64,000 nucleotides of DNA, taken from positions 124,001 through 188,000 of the forward strand of contig JARGSG010000264.1 in NCBI GenBank assembly GCA_030374805.1, written 5' to 3'. Below, one piece after another: positions 21,605 to 32,736 of the stretch; the first letter of the stretch is position 1; each line of letters begins with the position of its first letter. The notes beneath the pieces were generated by a model. It did not search any database and was not told where the DNA came from. It saw only the letters and a list, made by a program, of their open reading frames with translations. The position numbers were made by a program, and so were the translations under genes. This DNA is from Gracilaria gracilis. Its lineage: Eukaryota; Rhodophyta; Florideophyceae; Gracilariales; Gracilariaceae.

Positions 21605-22616
21605 ATGAGCTGGTCCGTATTTTACATTATGCTTGCATTCAGCTCCGTCGTTTTCGTCAATGCCCAATCAACCGAGACTGGAGCATGCATCATGACAGAT
21701 ACCTCTTGTCCATGCGCTGAGATTCTAGTTCCTGGCGATGTATCACTCACAAGGGCAACAACAAATGTTCTAAAGGTGCATGTAAGCCGTCGTATCGATG
21801 TGACTGTCTTGGGTTCGAGATGTGCAAGCACACCCAGTGTGCCATGTATTCGAGCGACAGCGACGTGATTCCATGTGCTAAAGATTCGTTCTCATCTCAT
21901 GCCGGTCCGTCTACAGCAGTGTGTACATCCTTTGACTACGTCATGGACACAGTCGTAGCTGTGGAGAACATGTATACGGCTGTTGTTGGCGCAAATGATG
22001 AATCATCTGCGATGATGATGGAAGCATATGAAATCGTTGCGGAGATTGAAGCGGATATTAATGCAGTGAACGATGCTCTGAAAACATCGGAGTCTTGAGA
22101 AGCCGAATGACAGCACCAGAGAAGCATGACATTCAAATGGAAGCGGAAGCTGTGATATCGATAGTTGCCGATTCCGGTGAGCTCGCTGTGAGCGCAAGTC
22201 ATGAAGCTGAAGAGGTCTACCGGGCAAGCCGTCAGCTTGCCGAACTACAACAAGAGATAAAGAATGCTTCAAACAATGAGAAAGTCGAACAGGCACTTGT
22301 TACTGCACAGCAAAACGCAAACGATAGCGGTGAAACGTTGCAAACAATGTGCTTCGCTGAAGCATGAGCTTGAGAAAATCCACAAGATCCGTAAAGAAGC
22401 GATCCTAAAGGCAGCAGATGTCTCGAAAACGAGCCGCGAACATAGCTGGAATGCAGGCAAACTTCGTGACAAAGTTCTGGAAAACCGTTCTAGGGCTGTG
22501 GAAGGAAAACGAAGCTGCTTTCAACGATCGATGGAATCAATAAGCGTGTCATTGATGTTGATATTTAGGCTCACGGGTTCACGTGGGCAATCTACATGCC
22601 TGATATTCGAATAGAA
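21605..22616 (+). pseudogene. Secreted Cys-rich and coiled-coil protein, frameshifted
   Basis: The ATG at 21605 starts a clear signal peptide (MSWSVFYIMLAFSSVVFVNA) followed by a short Cys-rich region (SCPCAE). The reading then continues in another frame with CDCLGFEMCKHTQC (about 21795-21840) and an acidic helical stretch (MMMEAYEIVAEIEADINAV), changes frame again near 22095 into SASHEAEEVYRASRQLAELQ, and once more near 22350 into KHELEKIHKIRKEAILKAAD. Each frame is protein-like only in its own segment, so this was one secreted or surface protein with a Cys-rich head and a long coiled coil. No GT-AG introns of the right phase explain the changes. It is a pseudogene or a place of assembly indels. 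The family is not recognised. Confidence 0.55.
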
Positions 22617-23252
22617 TGCAATCGAAGAGTCAACATTGCTGCTGCAATAAAAAGTTCGTTTTGACTCGTTTTGACCATCATAATATTCTGATGGTCCATC
22701 AGAATAGTGAGTGGGATGTTGTACCTGTAGCTCCTTGCTATCTACGAAGTTTTCTCATTTGAACATGAAAGAGGAGGTCGTTGTACGGCGTTAAATCATC
22801 TCACTCATGTCCGACGCCCGGCAGAAGCTTGAGCCCAAACACGCGAAGTGACTAATGAAATTCAAGCGAACAGGCTGCCGAGCGAAAAAGACGAGTCAAA
22901 GAGTCATACCAGGTGTCAATATTTGGCAATGGTTAAATTCCCCTTTGCGTCTTGCTGAGTAGATAGAGGTATTACACGGCCATATGTCTATCGCACAGCT
23001 TCATATATTGTGAATCAGAAGCGATACGGTGAGACCAAGTTACTTCCGTAGTTGGGAAGAGGCCTTCTTACCTCCTCTTTAACGGGAAATAGATGTTGTA
23101 TGGACTAAAGATTGCAATACAGTAATTATTCCATACAGGAAAACAGCGCTCACGGCGCGATAATCCAGTCCGTCGATTTAATGAGCACTGCTACGAAGGT
23201 ACAGTAAGTTACGTAGTCTGCTCAACGAGCACACGCCAAGTACACCAGTGTT
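22617..23252. other. Non-coding, with one perfect small palindrome
   Basis: No gene is seen. At 22685-22705 there is a perfect inverted repeat with 10-bp arms (ATTCTGATGG) around one base. The rest probably holds the promoter of the phosphatase gene. Confidence 0.5.
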
Positions 23253-23450
23253 TTGGTATCGGTAACGTGGAAAGTCCACGTCCGAGATCCTTGGCCAGTT
23301 CTACCTGGAATCACCTCTCCATCTCGGAAAGAAAAAGGTTCGGTTAGTTCCCAAACTACTCGACCGGTTATGCAAACATCAAAGAAGTCAACCGAAGGGG
23401 TTAAACCCTATCTTCCTCCCAACCCCTTGATGCGGATGTGTCGCGCTTAG

Positions 23451-24533
23451 GTGCAGTCATTTTTGTCGCCACAGCGATTTTGTCAGCCAGCTAGTTGCTC
23501 AGACCGCGATGTAGCACTTGCGAGTTTGCTCGAACGCATTCTGCCTTCAGCTGAAGCCCGAGCTCTCCCGCCAAACGAGACGCTCCCTTCGTTACCGCCG
23601 GTGGCAGCTCGGTTTCCGGGCGCCAAGCGTATCGTAGCCGTTGGCGATGTTCATGGGGACGTCAAGGCCTTTCGCACCGCCTTGCGTTCCGCCAATATAC
23701 TCGACAAGAATGACAACTGGATTGGAGGCGAAACCGTGCTGGTGCAGGTAGGCGATGTCTTAGATCGTGGAAATCATGAACGTGCGGTGTATCGTATCTT
23801 GTTCAAGTTACAAGACTCTGCACCGCAATCAGGCGGAGCCGTTCACATACTTCTCGGTAACCATGAAGTAATGAATGCGCGTATGGACTTTCGATACGTT
23901 TCGCGGGCTGGGTTTGACGATTTTCGCGGAGCTCGTGGTGGTGTTAGGTTTCCACCGTATCTAACGCAGTTCATTCGCTCGTTGGAGCCTTTCAAAAGGC
24001 CCCGCGCCGCGGCACTCGCCCCGGGAGGATCCTTAGCTGTTGAACTGGCACATCGTGCTCGTGTAGCGGTTATAGTCGGTGAGAACGTGTTTGTTCATGC
24101 AGGGCTTAAAAAGGAGCATCTTATGGATAACATAACAGCTCGCAAGGGATCGGATAACGCCATCAACGGACTAAACGAGCGCACGAGCACATTTTTGATG
24201 GGCATGGGCTCTCTTCCACAGGCTCTACGCGGAAGCGGCAGTCCAATATGGATGCGGGATTACTCACGTCCTCCAAGACCAGACCCGAAAAGCGAGATGT
24301 GCATGATGCTGAAGGATACGCTTCAGTTTTTGCGTGCAAAGCGCATGATTGTTGGACATACACCACAATTGCAGGGGATTAACTCGGCTTGTGATGGAAG
24401 AGTGTGGAGAATTGACACTGGTATGAGTGCTATCTACGGTGGTGTTCCAGAAGCCTTTGAGATCAATGGCAATGGGCAAGTTCAAGTATATACCCCCAAA
24501 GGGGTGGTGGATGGTTCTGAGCGTCTTAGGTGA
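23451..24533 (+). CDS. Shewanella-like protein phosphatase (calcineurin-like metallophosphoesterase)
   Basis: About 360 codons with the full set of PPP-fold metal-binding motifs: GDVHGD (about residue 63), GDVLDRG (about 99), GNHEVM (about 135), the histidine of VFVHAG (about 212) and GHTP (about 303). Family members with a Shewanella-like catalytic domain are found in plants, algae and bacteria and dephosphorylate phosphoproteins, often in plastids or cytosol. The frame has no ATG at its start: it opens with GTG directly after TAG (23448-23450), and the same frame is open upstream from 23253. I infer an upstream exon ending in an acceptor near 23450 or 23475, which would supply the start and any transit peptide. 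The start given is only the limit of the open frame. It converges on 24568-25137 with 34 bp between stop codons. Confidence 0.85.
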   Translation: MQSFLSPQRFCQPASCSDRDVALASLLERILPSAEARALPPNETLPSLPPVAARFPGAKRIVAVGDVHGDVKAFRTALRSANILDKNDNWIGGETVLVQVGDVLDRGNHERAVYRILFKLQDSAPQSGGAVHILLGNHEVMNARMDFRYVSRAGFDDFRGARGGVRFPPYLTQFIRSLEPFKRPRAAALAPGGSLAVELAHRARVAVIVGENVFVHAGLKKEHLMDNITARKGSDNAINGLNERTSTFLMGMGSLPQALRGSGSPIWMRDYSRPPRPDPKSEMCMMLKDTLQFLRAKRMIVGHTPQLQGINSACDGRVWRIDTGMSAIYGGVPEAFEINGNGQVQVYTPKGVVDGSERLR

Positions 24534-24567
24534 TTCAGAGAGTTTTCTTTACGCTGAAGGTTCCTAG

Positions 24568-25137
24568 TTACTGTTCGAAGAAGAACTTCTCCGAGTCGCC
24601 AGCATAATCAGTTTTGAGGGTCTTCCAGGCGGCAGTCCTTTCCTGTGCAATGTCTGTAGGTGTCTTTTCCCATTGCAAAAAGAGAGAAAGTATGACGCTT
24701 GAACGATCTTTTCCCAGTAACCGAATAACGTATGTTGTGGATTTTGTGGAGTCTCGACTTATGCCTGTCTCAAATTCGGCGCCGCTAAACCCTTTTAACA
24801 ACAGATGCATGTCAAGATTGATGGAACTATCTATCAAATTGGCGTATTCTCCGGTGCGAACCGAAGCATAAAATAGACCGTCGAATGTAGCTATAGATTC
24901 CATTATGACGGCATCGTTGTGGCCAATTAGACGCAACTTTCCCAGCGCTTTTAGCCTGTCAAGGAATTGTTTCTTCGGTGTGTCAGCCACGGTTGTGCGA
25001 ACGGGGGCAGCCATATTAATCCGAATCCGGCGAACGCTTCGCACAGGCGCAGAAACGATGTTGTTGCGACGGACATCAAGAGTTTGTGAGCGTTGGTCGG
25101 TACGCAGAAGTGGCGATATAGTAGTTATAAATGCCAT
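24568..25137 (-). CDS. Small protein, possibly ChuX/HutX-like, with possible transit peptide
   Basis: From the ATG at 25137 the product has 189 residues: an Arg/Ser-rich N-terminus of about 55 residues that looks like an organelle-targeting peptide, then a compact domain (LDRLKALGKLRLIGHNDAV; SSINLDMHLLLKG; YVIRLLGKDRSSVILSLFLQ). The pattern is distantly like the ChuX/HutX heme-binding fold found in bacteria and algal plastids, but I cannot confirm this by eye. The frame is open further upstream to 25428 without a better start. It ends 34 bp from the convergent phosphatase gene. Confidence 0.6.
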   Translation of the reverse strand: MAFITTISPLLRTDQRSQTLDVRRNNIVSAPVRSVRRIRINMAAPVRTTVADTPKKQFLDRLKALGKLRLIGHNDAVIMESIATFDGLFYASVRTGEYANLIDSSINLDMHLLLKGFSGAEFETGISRDSTKSTTYVIRLLGKDRSSVILSLFLQWEKTPTDIAQERTAAWKTLKTDYAGDSEKFFFEQ

Positions 25138-25898
25138 CTTGATATAGAATGGTTTTGTAACCGGAATACTTAAACCGAGTGAAGCCTTTGCTGGTCGATG
25201 CTGGTCAAGTCGATCTCGGTATGGATTAGTCCTCCGAGATGATCTCAGTGTTGATTTCCAGATTCCGATGAATTCGATACAGTAGTTATCTCTGAAGATG
25301 ACAATCTTCGATGTCGGTGAACGAACGCTGAAACGCCCTTCGTAGCTTCGTTCATTCCCGAGCAGGGAATTCAATTTGTGTTGTGTGCGAGATACCCAGA
25401 CAATGAGATTGCCCACATGTTGAGTCACATTTGGCCCAACCCTTACACCTTACACGTACACGGTACTTACTTGTAAGACGTAAGGTTCCATGCGCAGTGT
25501 GCATTGCACAGTGCACACGTACATATCTGTTCAACAGATGCTGTTGTATGCCCCACAACAACTGCCACCTGCATGGCGTGCATCAAATGCCGGATCAGCT
25601 GTGCTCTGCAGAAGCTACCAAGGGAAAACTTTCAGTCCTGTCCCCAGTCCTCGTCCCGTTTCCCGACAGCTCCATTGCCCCGGGGTTTGCGTCATTCCCT
25701 CTCAAGAAGCCTGGGAGCTTCGTTGTGCTTTCAGCGGAAGAGATGATTGCACACTCCCAATTTCTAGTTCCGCAACTTTCGGTGAATTGAAGCTTCTAGA
25801 AAAGGATTTGAAGCTTGGCGGCCTCCTTATTCTGCCTACCACGGCATCGACTTCCAAGAGCTTGCAGGCCAGTCTTCTCCGTTCTCACATTCAAGCAG

Positions 25899-28800
25899 AT
25901 GAACTCCCAGGAAAGCGATTCATCTCGCAAGAGTCTTTCCGAAGCCCTAATCTCAGTGCGCATCGTGCACATCGACTACTATGAGCACCCTCTTCACAAC
26001 TATTCTTCTTCGACAGCTTTCCAAGCGGCGCGAATAACAACAAACAACTTGTCTGATAGGCTGCCTGTTATCCGTATCTTTGGAAGTACCTCAGCAGGAC
26101 AACGCGCGTGTCTTCATGTACATGGACTTCGACCATATCTATATCTTCCCCTACCGAAAGTCGACCCGTCAGCGTTGCTGGCCTACACTCGGGAACTGCA
26201 CACTGCTTTAGAGGCGGCGCTTCGGGCTGCTTACTCACCAGATGGGAACCCTAAGCCTTTCATCGCAGACATGAAACCTGTGTTGAAACATGACATATAT
26301 GGCTATCAACCAAGTCCCATTCCGTTTGTACAAGTATTTGTATACCTCCCCACCACTGTTCAGCGCATTGCGACAATTATCTCACAAAAAGCGCTACCCG
26401 AACACCTAATCAGACACCACCCGCTCCCCTACGCTGCACATGTACCGTTTGTGTTACAATTTCTTTCCGACCTTGCTTTGGCTGGTATGGATTATATATA
26501 CTTGTCTCAAGTTCGGTTTCGTTCTACACTACCTGTGGCACCGCCACATGCCAATGCATTGGAGCACTATAATGGTCCTTTGGAAAGCCGGTTATTCTAC
26601 GATGGGTTGCAGGACAAAAACGCCAAGATGCTCTGGCCTTTCAGCGTACCGAAGCGGTCGACGTGCACCTTGGAATTGGATGCAACTCCCTCACAGATTA
26701 TGAATGCCGTGCCTGAGAATCACGAGGCTTACAACTTCACGTCACGCACACTTGCGGTGCTATGGGAGGAAGAAAGATTGCGAACTGGAAGTTATCCAAA
26801 GCGAAAGAAACCGCGAGAGAGAACTGTTAAGGCTGGTGCTCACCTAACTGATGATTTCATGAAGGAGCGACTAAACGAGGTGCTAAAAGCACCAGTTGGC
26901 GTTTCACCACAAGAATTGCTTTCGAGTGCTGAGGAACCAGAACAAATCGCGGCTGAGGGGGACTGCCTCGAGCAACAGTTCGACGATGTTCTGAAATATC
27001 TTGACGCCTCGAACTCAGCTCAAGCGGATGAAGATGATATCGTTCAGTTTAAAGATGATGCAAACTACGATGATTTTGGCATCAATGCGCAAGACGATCT
27101 GGCTTACGGAGATGATGAACAAGAAGACCCAGACGAGCATCATGCCGTGCAGCAAACATGGGCGGATATTGCGGCTTGTACTCAAACCGAATCTCTTGAA
27201 CTAACGATTCGCGGTGCTGGACAAGAAGAACAGCCCACACCAACGGAACGAACACTCACCGAGGATGTCAAGGATTACGTGCCGAACGGCTTTGTCGTAG
27301 CGGACTCTTATCAAGCTGCAAGCACTGATGATTCGGCTGATGCACGGGAAGTCGGAATAGAAAACTCTCAGAATACCCTTCGAGAGTCACAACCAAAAAA
27401 GTACAAAACGGTTCGAATCCGACATACTTGGAAAGCATCTGCAAGCAAGCTTGATACCGCTGATGATGTTGAAATCGCTTCTTTCGACGATGACATGGAG
27501 GAAGGCGAGCGGGATCCAAAGTCTTGCATACCGGACGCTGTTCGGAACCGTGATGACGCACAAGTATGTAATCCCCACGTCAATCAGCGTGACAAAGACA
27601 AAAGTAAACTTTACGAAGTTCTGAGATTCATCACATTCTTCGACCCTCAGCAAGACCTCCGAAGGTTATAGACAACGGTCAAACTTCTCTTGTATCTCAC
27701 GCGTTCCGCATCAAGTACAAGACGCCTTTCTACGGAAAACAGGAGGACGAACTAAAAACCGACTATGTGTACGCCGGCAGAAGGATTCCTGTTAGAAAAG
27801 CTGGTGCTAGAGGATACTTTCCGTTCCCATCAAGCATAGAGAATGTCGGTCCACCACCAGTAGAATTCCTTCCCCGCATTGTCTGTCCAGTTAGAAAGCC
27901 TCCCAAACTTTCGGAGCTCCAAATCGCACACGTCCGAGAAACAAATAATGCCGATCGTTCCGGACTTCAGCGTGGGATTGACATAGATTCCGCTGGCCGA
28001 CAGATCAGGAAAAACAACGTGAGAACGTCATGGCGGGAACTCACATGGACTCAACCCAATTTCTATGGTGGCTGTGCTAGTCTGGATAACAGAAACTTGA
28101 GCAAGATCTTGAGCGGTGGTGAAGATTCTGCGGGAGAACCTCCATCTGCCGATCGAGAAGATACTGAAATGATAACCCCGCTAGAAGAGCAAAGGAACTC
28201 CTTAGAATTCAACAGACCCCCGTCACCAAAATACGACGAGGCTTATCAATTTACAGTTCACCGTCAGTCTCATAGTATTGAGAGTAAGTACTTCATGCGT
28301 TTCAGAAAAGAGCGGCGCGATTAAAATCGAGTGTGATACTAACCTGAGAACCTGAATCCCCTGATAGGAAAAGGACACCTAAACAGAACAAACTCTGACA
28401 TCTTCGGGCGATCTGGGGATCCTAGACTAGATTCTGAAAGGAGAAATCGTACTGCTTCTGCGTCGCAGTCCCCGCATATGCATCAGAACATGACAGTCAT
28501 GGCTATTGAGGTACGCAGCAGTTTCAAAGCTTCAGTGAGCGAACCATGCGGGATCAAGGCGATTCCCAAGGGGAAAAAAAGAGTTGCCGTAACATTGACC
28601 CACTAACCACCAAGTAGTTTTGGGAAACTTCCTTTGAAACACTTAGGTTCTCGCTTCAAGCTATGGTGATAAACTCCCTGACCCAGCTCGAAATGGAATT
28701 CTGGCCGTTTGTACTGTTACGAAGGCAGATGATATCTTTCCAATAGCAAGAGAGCATGAAGCAGTGACGTTTGTTCTGAATCGTCCAAAAGCACTTGATC

Positions 28801-31160
28801 CTTCTCGGCCCATTCAATCTTGTGACTCAGAAGCTTCATTGTTTGATAAGTTAGCAACTCATATAAGGACGTGCGATCCAGATGTTCTTGTTGGTTTTGA
28901 AACCCAACACTCGTCTATCGGATATATTCTTGAACGAGCACAAGCGATAGGCCATGCCTTTCTAAATTTGGAATCGCGTTGGCTAAAAGAATCATTGTAT
29001 ACATCCAGAAATCAAGAACAAAAAGCTGACAATCCTGCTGCGGCCTACTATCGGCGGAAGGGGGCAGACATCAAGATAACAGGAAGATATGTTATTAGTC
29101 TATGGAGAGTTGTTCGAAAACAGGTGAAACTGCCAGCTTACTCCGAAGAGACGGTAGCGGCAGAGTTATTCAACACAACCTTCCCTCGACATGAAAACAA
29201 ATACTTGGAGGAATGGTTCACCAGAGACAACCAGTTCTGTCGCGCTATATCACATCTTTCACGACTAGTTTATCTTGAAGTTGCAATTGTTGATAAGCTC
29301 AATGTAATTAGTCGGACTGGTGAGCTTGCTCTTGTGTTTGGAATCGATTTCATGAGCGTTTTGACAAGAGGCAGCCAATATCGCGTTGAAAGCATGATGA
29401 GACGAGTGGCAATTGCTCGGGACTTTGTGCTACTTGCGGCTCCGCGGGAAGAGGTCTTCAAACAACCTGCTGTGGAAGCTTTGCCATTGGTTATGGAACC
29501 CCAATCTGCTCTCTATGTTGATCCTGTGATTGTTCTCGATTTTCAAAGTCTTTATCCGTCAGTCATAATTGCGCATAACCTTTGTTACAGCACAATGATG
29601 GGGAACATAAACAGAATTTCTACTTGGGTAGAACGCCGCCGAATCTGCGTTCAGCCAAACTACAAACGTCCGGCAGAATCTGAGCTCCCTACCCTACCTC
29701 GACAAGGAGTCTTCATTGCCTCAAATGGAGAGATGTTCGTACAGTCTTCGGTGCGGAGAGGGATCCTCCCCCAATTGCTCGAAGAGATTCTTGAAACCAG
29801 AGTAATGGTCAAAACAGCAATGAAAGAGGCGAAAGATGAAGCGATTGTTAATTTGCTCAATGCCAGACAGTTCGGCTTAAAGATGATTGTAAATGTTACG
29901 TATGGGTACACATCGGCAAGTTTTTCTGGAAGAATGCCCTGCGCTGGACTTGCTGACGCGATAGTACAATGCGGTCGTGATTGCCTTGAAGATGTCGCTC
30001 GATATGTGGAAGAAGAGCTCCGTGAGCAAACCGGCGCCACTGTGGTGTACGGAGACACAGACTCAGTTTTCGTACAGGTTCCGGGCGCCACCAGGGATGA
30101 AGCGTTTAAGATTGGAAGAAAGATCGTTGATTACGTTGAGAACACGTTCCCGAATCCGATAACGTTGAAGTTGGAAAAAGTATACCAACCATGTGTACTT
30201 CAAACCAAGAAAAGATACGTGGGGTACAGCTATGAGTCTGCAGAGCAGGCAGTACCTGTCTTTGATGCGAAAGGTATAGAAACAGTCCGAAGGGACTCCT
30301 GTCCCTTAGTTCAGAAAGCACTAGAGAAGAGCATTCGAATGCTCTTTGAAACGAAGAATGTATCACTGGTGAAGAAATACATTCAACGTCTTTGTCGGCG
30401 ATTACACCAAGACCGCATCTCTCTGGCTGACTATATTTTTCGCAAAGAAGTTCGTCTGGGCTCATATAAAGAAGGCCATCTCCCCCCAGCAGCAATTGTT
30501 GCCACAAAAGCTATTGAGCGGGATCCCAGAGCGGTACCGAGGCACGGAGAGCGTGTCGCATTTATCGTCGTTTATGAGAGACCTGGAGCGCCATTGAAAG
30601 ACTGCGTCATATCACCTGAGGATTCTGTGTCATCTTTTCGCCAGGGCAGCGTTCGTATAAACACTACTTACTACATCACAAAACAACTGCTTCCTGTTTT
30701 GAACAGAGTTTTTAGCCTCATCGGAGTTCGGGTTGCGGCGTGGTACGCTGATATGCCAAGACCTTCGTTCGAATGGGCACCTCCTGTTGACCACGAAGAG
30801 AAAAAGAGGTTCAAAGACAATCAGAGCAACCTGGCCATGTTCTATGGGACGGAGAAGTGTGCAATCTGTCATGGAAAGGGCAACGGGAAACGACTTTGCG
30901 ATAAATGTAGCGAGAATGAGAGTGAACTCCAAGCATCGCGGTTTGTAATCGAGACCAGACTTCGAGAAAGTGGGTTTGAGCAGTCAAACCTTATTCGCAT
31001 GTGCCTTCGATGCATAGGGTTTCAACCGCTCGGAAGGCGTGAGATTCTGTGCTCAAATCTCACATGCCAGGTTCATAATGACTTGTCTGTCATAGAGAGA
31101 AACATGAGAAGCTCAAATGCTCTCCTAAATCATCGTCAAGTGTGGAAAATGGGACGATAA
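25899..31160 (+). CDS. REV3: DNA polymerase zeta catalytic subunit (REV3), three introns
   Basis: Catalytic subunit of translesion polymerase zeta. The N-terminus (SVRIVHIDYYEHPL) starts at the ATG at 25899. Polymerase motifs lie in the last exon: DFQSLYPSVIIAHN (motif A), ARQFGLKMIVNVTYGYTSAS (motif B) and VYGDTDSVFV (motif C), then KKRYVGYSYES. The C-terminus keeps both metal sites: CAICHGKGNGKRLCDKC (CysA, zinc) and CLRC with CSNLTC (CysB, iron-sulfur). Introns: 28284-28367 (84 nt, GTAAGT, TACTAAC, ATAG) and 28511-28646 (136 nt, GTACGC, CACTAAC, TTAG) join in phase to give MTVMAIE-VLASSYG. A first intron near 27.6 kb is needed for frame: either 27563-27663 (about 101 nt, GTATGT to GAAG) or a 47-nt one (GTAAAC to CTCAG). 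With these the gene is intact. The linker between N-terminus and core is shorter than in animal REV3. Confidence 0.93.
28284..28367 (+). other. REV3 intron with perfect TACTAAC branch point
   Basis: Donor GTAAGT at 28284, branch TACTAAC at 28337-28343, acceptor ATAG ending at 28367. Splicing leaves one base of a codon, which the 143-nt exon 28368-28510 completes exactly. Confidence 0.9.
28511..28646 (+). other. REV3 intron
   Basis: Donor GTACGC after a codon for Glu, a CACTAAC branch sequence at about 28601-28607, and acceptor CTTAG ending at 28646. Joining restores the conserved REV3 block TVMAIE followed by V and the LPDP segment. Confidence 0.88.
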
Positions 31161-31309
31161 TATAAAACCAACCCTAGAAAGTACGATGGGAATGGTTTAC
31201 CTTATACGATTCGCCATTGCCAGATGACAAAGCGTGACGATGGTAGAATCGGCATATCAATTACTTCCCAATTTCATCTTGGTGAACGATCTTTGAAACC
31301 CTACTCTCA
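31161..31309. other. Short convergent 3' region
   Basis: 149 bp between the REV3 stop and the stop codon of the oppositely oriented NOL12-like gene; it must hold both 3' UTRs and polyadenylation signals. No canonical AATAAA was seen. Confidence 0.5.
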
Positions 31310-31876
31310 CTACGAGGCGTTCTTACGAGCTTCTTTGCGTCGTCTCAACTGTGCCTTCCGCAAATTACCTTTGGATAACTTGTGAGTATATGATATCTTC
31401 CGCTTCCACGATTTTTTCTTCGGCTTAACCACTCCGAGCTTTGGCACGGACTTCGTTGAAGGAGAACCTGAATCTTTAGCTGATTCTGATGACTGCTTGT
31501 CTTCAACTTCATTTGGAGACTTCACTACCTCTTGAGGTGCTTTTGGAAGAAGTGCAGGTTTCTCAAAGTCAAGAGGTTGAACCACGGCAGTAACAACGCC
31601 TTCTGAGCCTTGAAACCGAGTGGATTGAACGGTAGAGCTCCCGTTCTCTTCCTCGTCTTCAAAGTCGGCTTGAATCCTTTCTCTGTTAGTCCGAAAAACA
31701 TCGCGGCGCTGTTTCCTCTCTTCACGGCGTTCCTTCTTCTGCTGTTCTGCAGCTCGCTTTTGGGCTATTTGTCGACGCTGCATTTTACGCTGCCGAAAGC
31801 CCGTGACAAACTCGCGATGTGCTTCAGCCGAATAAACCACAGGCGCACCCTGTCGGCCACGATATGCTTCCGGCAT
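31310..31876 (-). CDS. NOL12/RRP17-like nucleolar ribosome-biogenesis protein
   Basis: 188 residues from the ATG at 31876. The N-terminal signature EFVTGFRQRKMQRRQIAQKR followed by a long Lys/Arg/Glu helix (to about residue 65) is that of the Nop25/NOL12/RRP17 family, nucleolar proteins that bind rRNA and take part in 5' end processing of pre-rRNA. An acidic, Ser-rich middle and a basic tail (KPKKKSWKRKISYTHKLSKG) complete it, a normal size for the family. It converges on REV3. No introns are evident. Confidence 0.8.
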   Translation of the reverse strand: MPEAYRGRQGAPVVYSAEAHREFVTGFRQRKMQRRQIAQKRAAEQQKKERREERKQRRDVFRTNRERIQADFEDEEENGSSTVQSTRFQGSEGVVTAVVQPLDFEKPALLPKAPQEVVKSPNEVEDKQSSESAKDSGSPSTKSVPKLGVVKPKKKSWKRKISYTHKLSKGNLRKAQLRRRKEARKNAS

Positions 31877-32736
31877 TGTTAGACAGGACTGCAGATATTA
31901 ATGTTCACTTTTCGCACGAACGAGCCCTTACGAAATCTTCCTTGAGGTCCGTTTCGCTTGTCGAGTGATGAGCAGCGTCGCTTAATTCGTGGAATACCTT
32001 CAAAACCGAAGTATCAGGAAGTTTTCTTCATGTATCTCTATCTCAGTTCCCACTTCTTGGATTACAAAATTTCATGTACCCCTGATAGGCGCAGAGAAGA
32101 GCAGACGAAAGGAAGAGAAACTAGCTCCATCGAACTCTGGATGAGCGCGGGGGCGATGACGGTATCACGGCCTGTGCCGACGTGGCATACCGCGTGGACG
32201 CTGTGATGGGACACGATTGGAAATAATCCTGAGTACACCTAGTAGGGGGAGTATTATGTTGTCTGATTTGCCGAGTCGAACGATTGGTGCTCATGCTTTC
32301 CCTTTGACGTACCGAAGGTAACTCCATGTTTGCGAAGCGGCAAGGAGCTCATGCCAACGCAAAGGTGTATATATACCAAGGGTATGGAAACCCGTCGTCT
32401 TAGCGTCTTTTTCCGTTCGTCAAATGTTCCAGATTATCCAGTTTACTGAAGATTATCCCAATATCTACAGCCTGTTGCAAAAACCTATGTATTCTATCTA
32501 CCTACCTGCTGCTGGATGACAGCATTGAGTCAGGTGCTTGACTCACTTTTGCGCTGTTTTTCTGTCAGGCTTAAACACCATCCGGCACTGGGCAAGATTT
32601 GAAAGTGATTCACCTTACTGCTCAAGCATTCTCTGGGCGACCACTTCTCGGAGCCGATTACAGAATTCACCAAACGCGGCTGATCGCTCCAAATGTACTA
32701 TTAGTTGCGAGGTACAGTACTCCTCAGCAAAGAGAG
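31877..32736. other. No gene recognised
   Basis: The region upstream of NOL12 and downstream of the aquaporin gene. ORFs at 31958-32206 and 32538-32799 on the plus strand lack motifs. Promoter elements for the minus-strand NOL12 gene must lie near 31880-32000 but are not evident. Confidence 0.5.
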
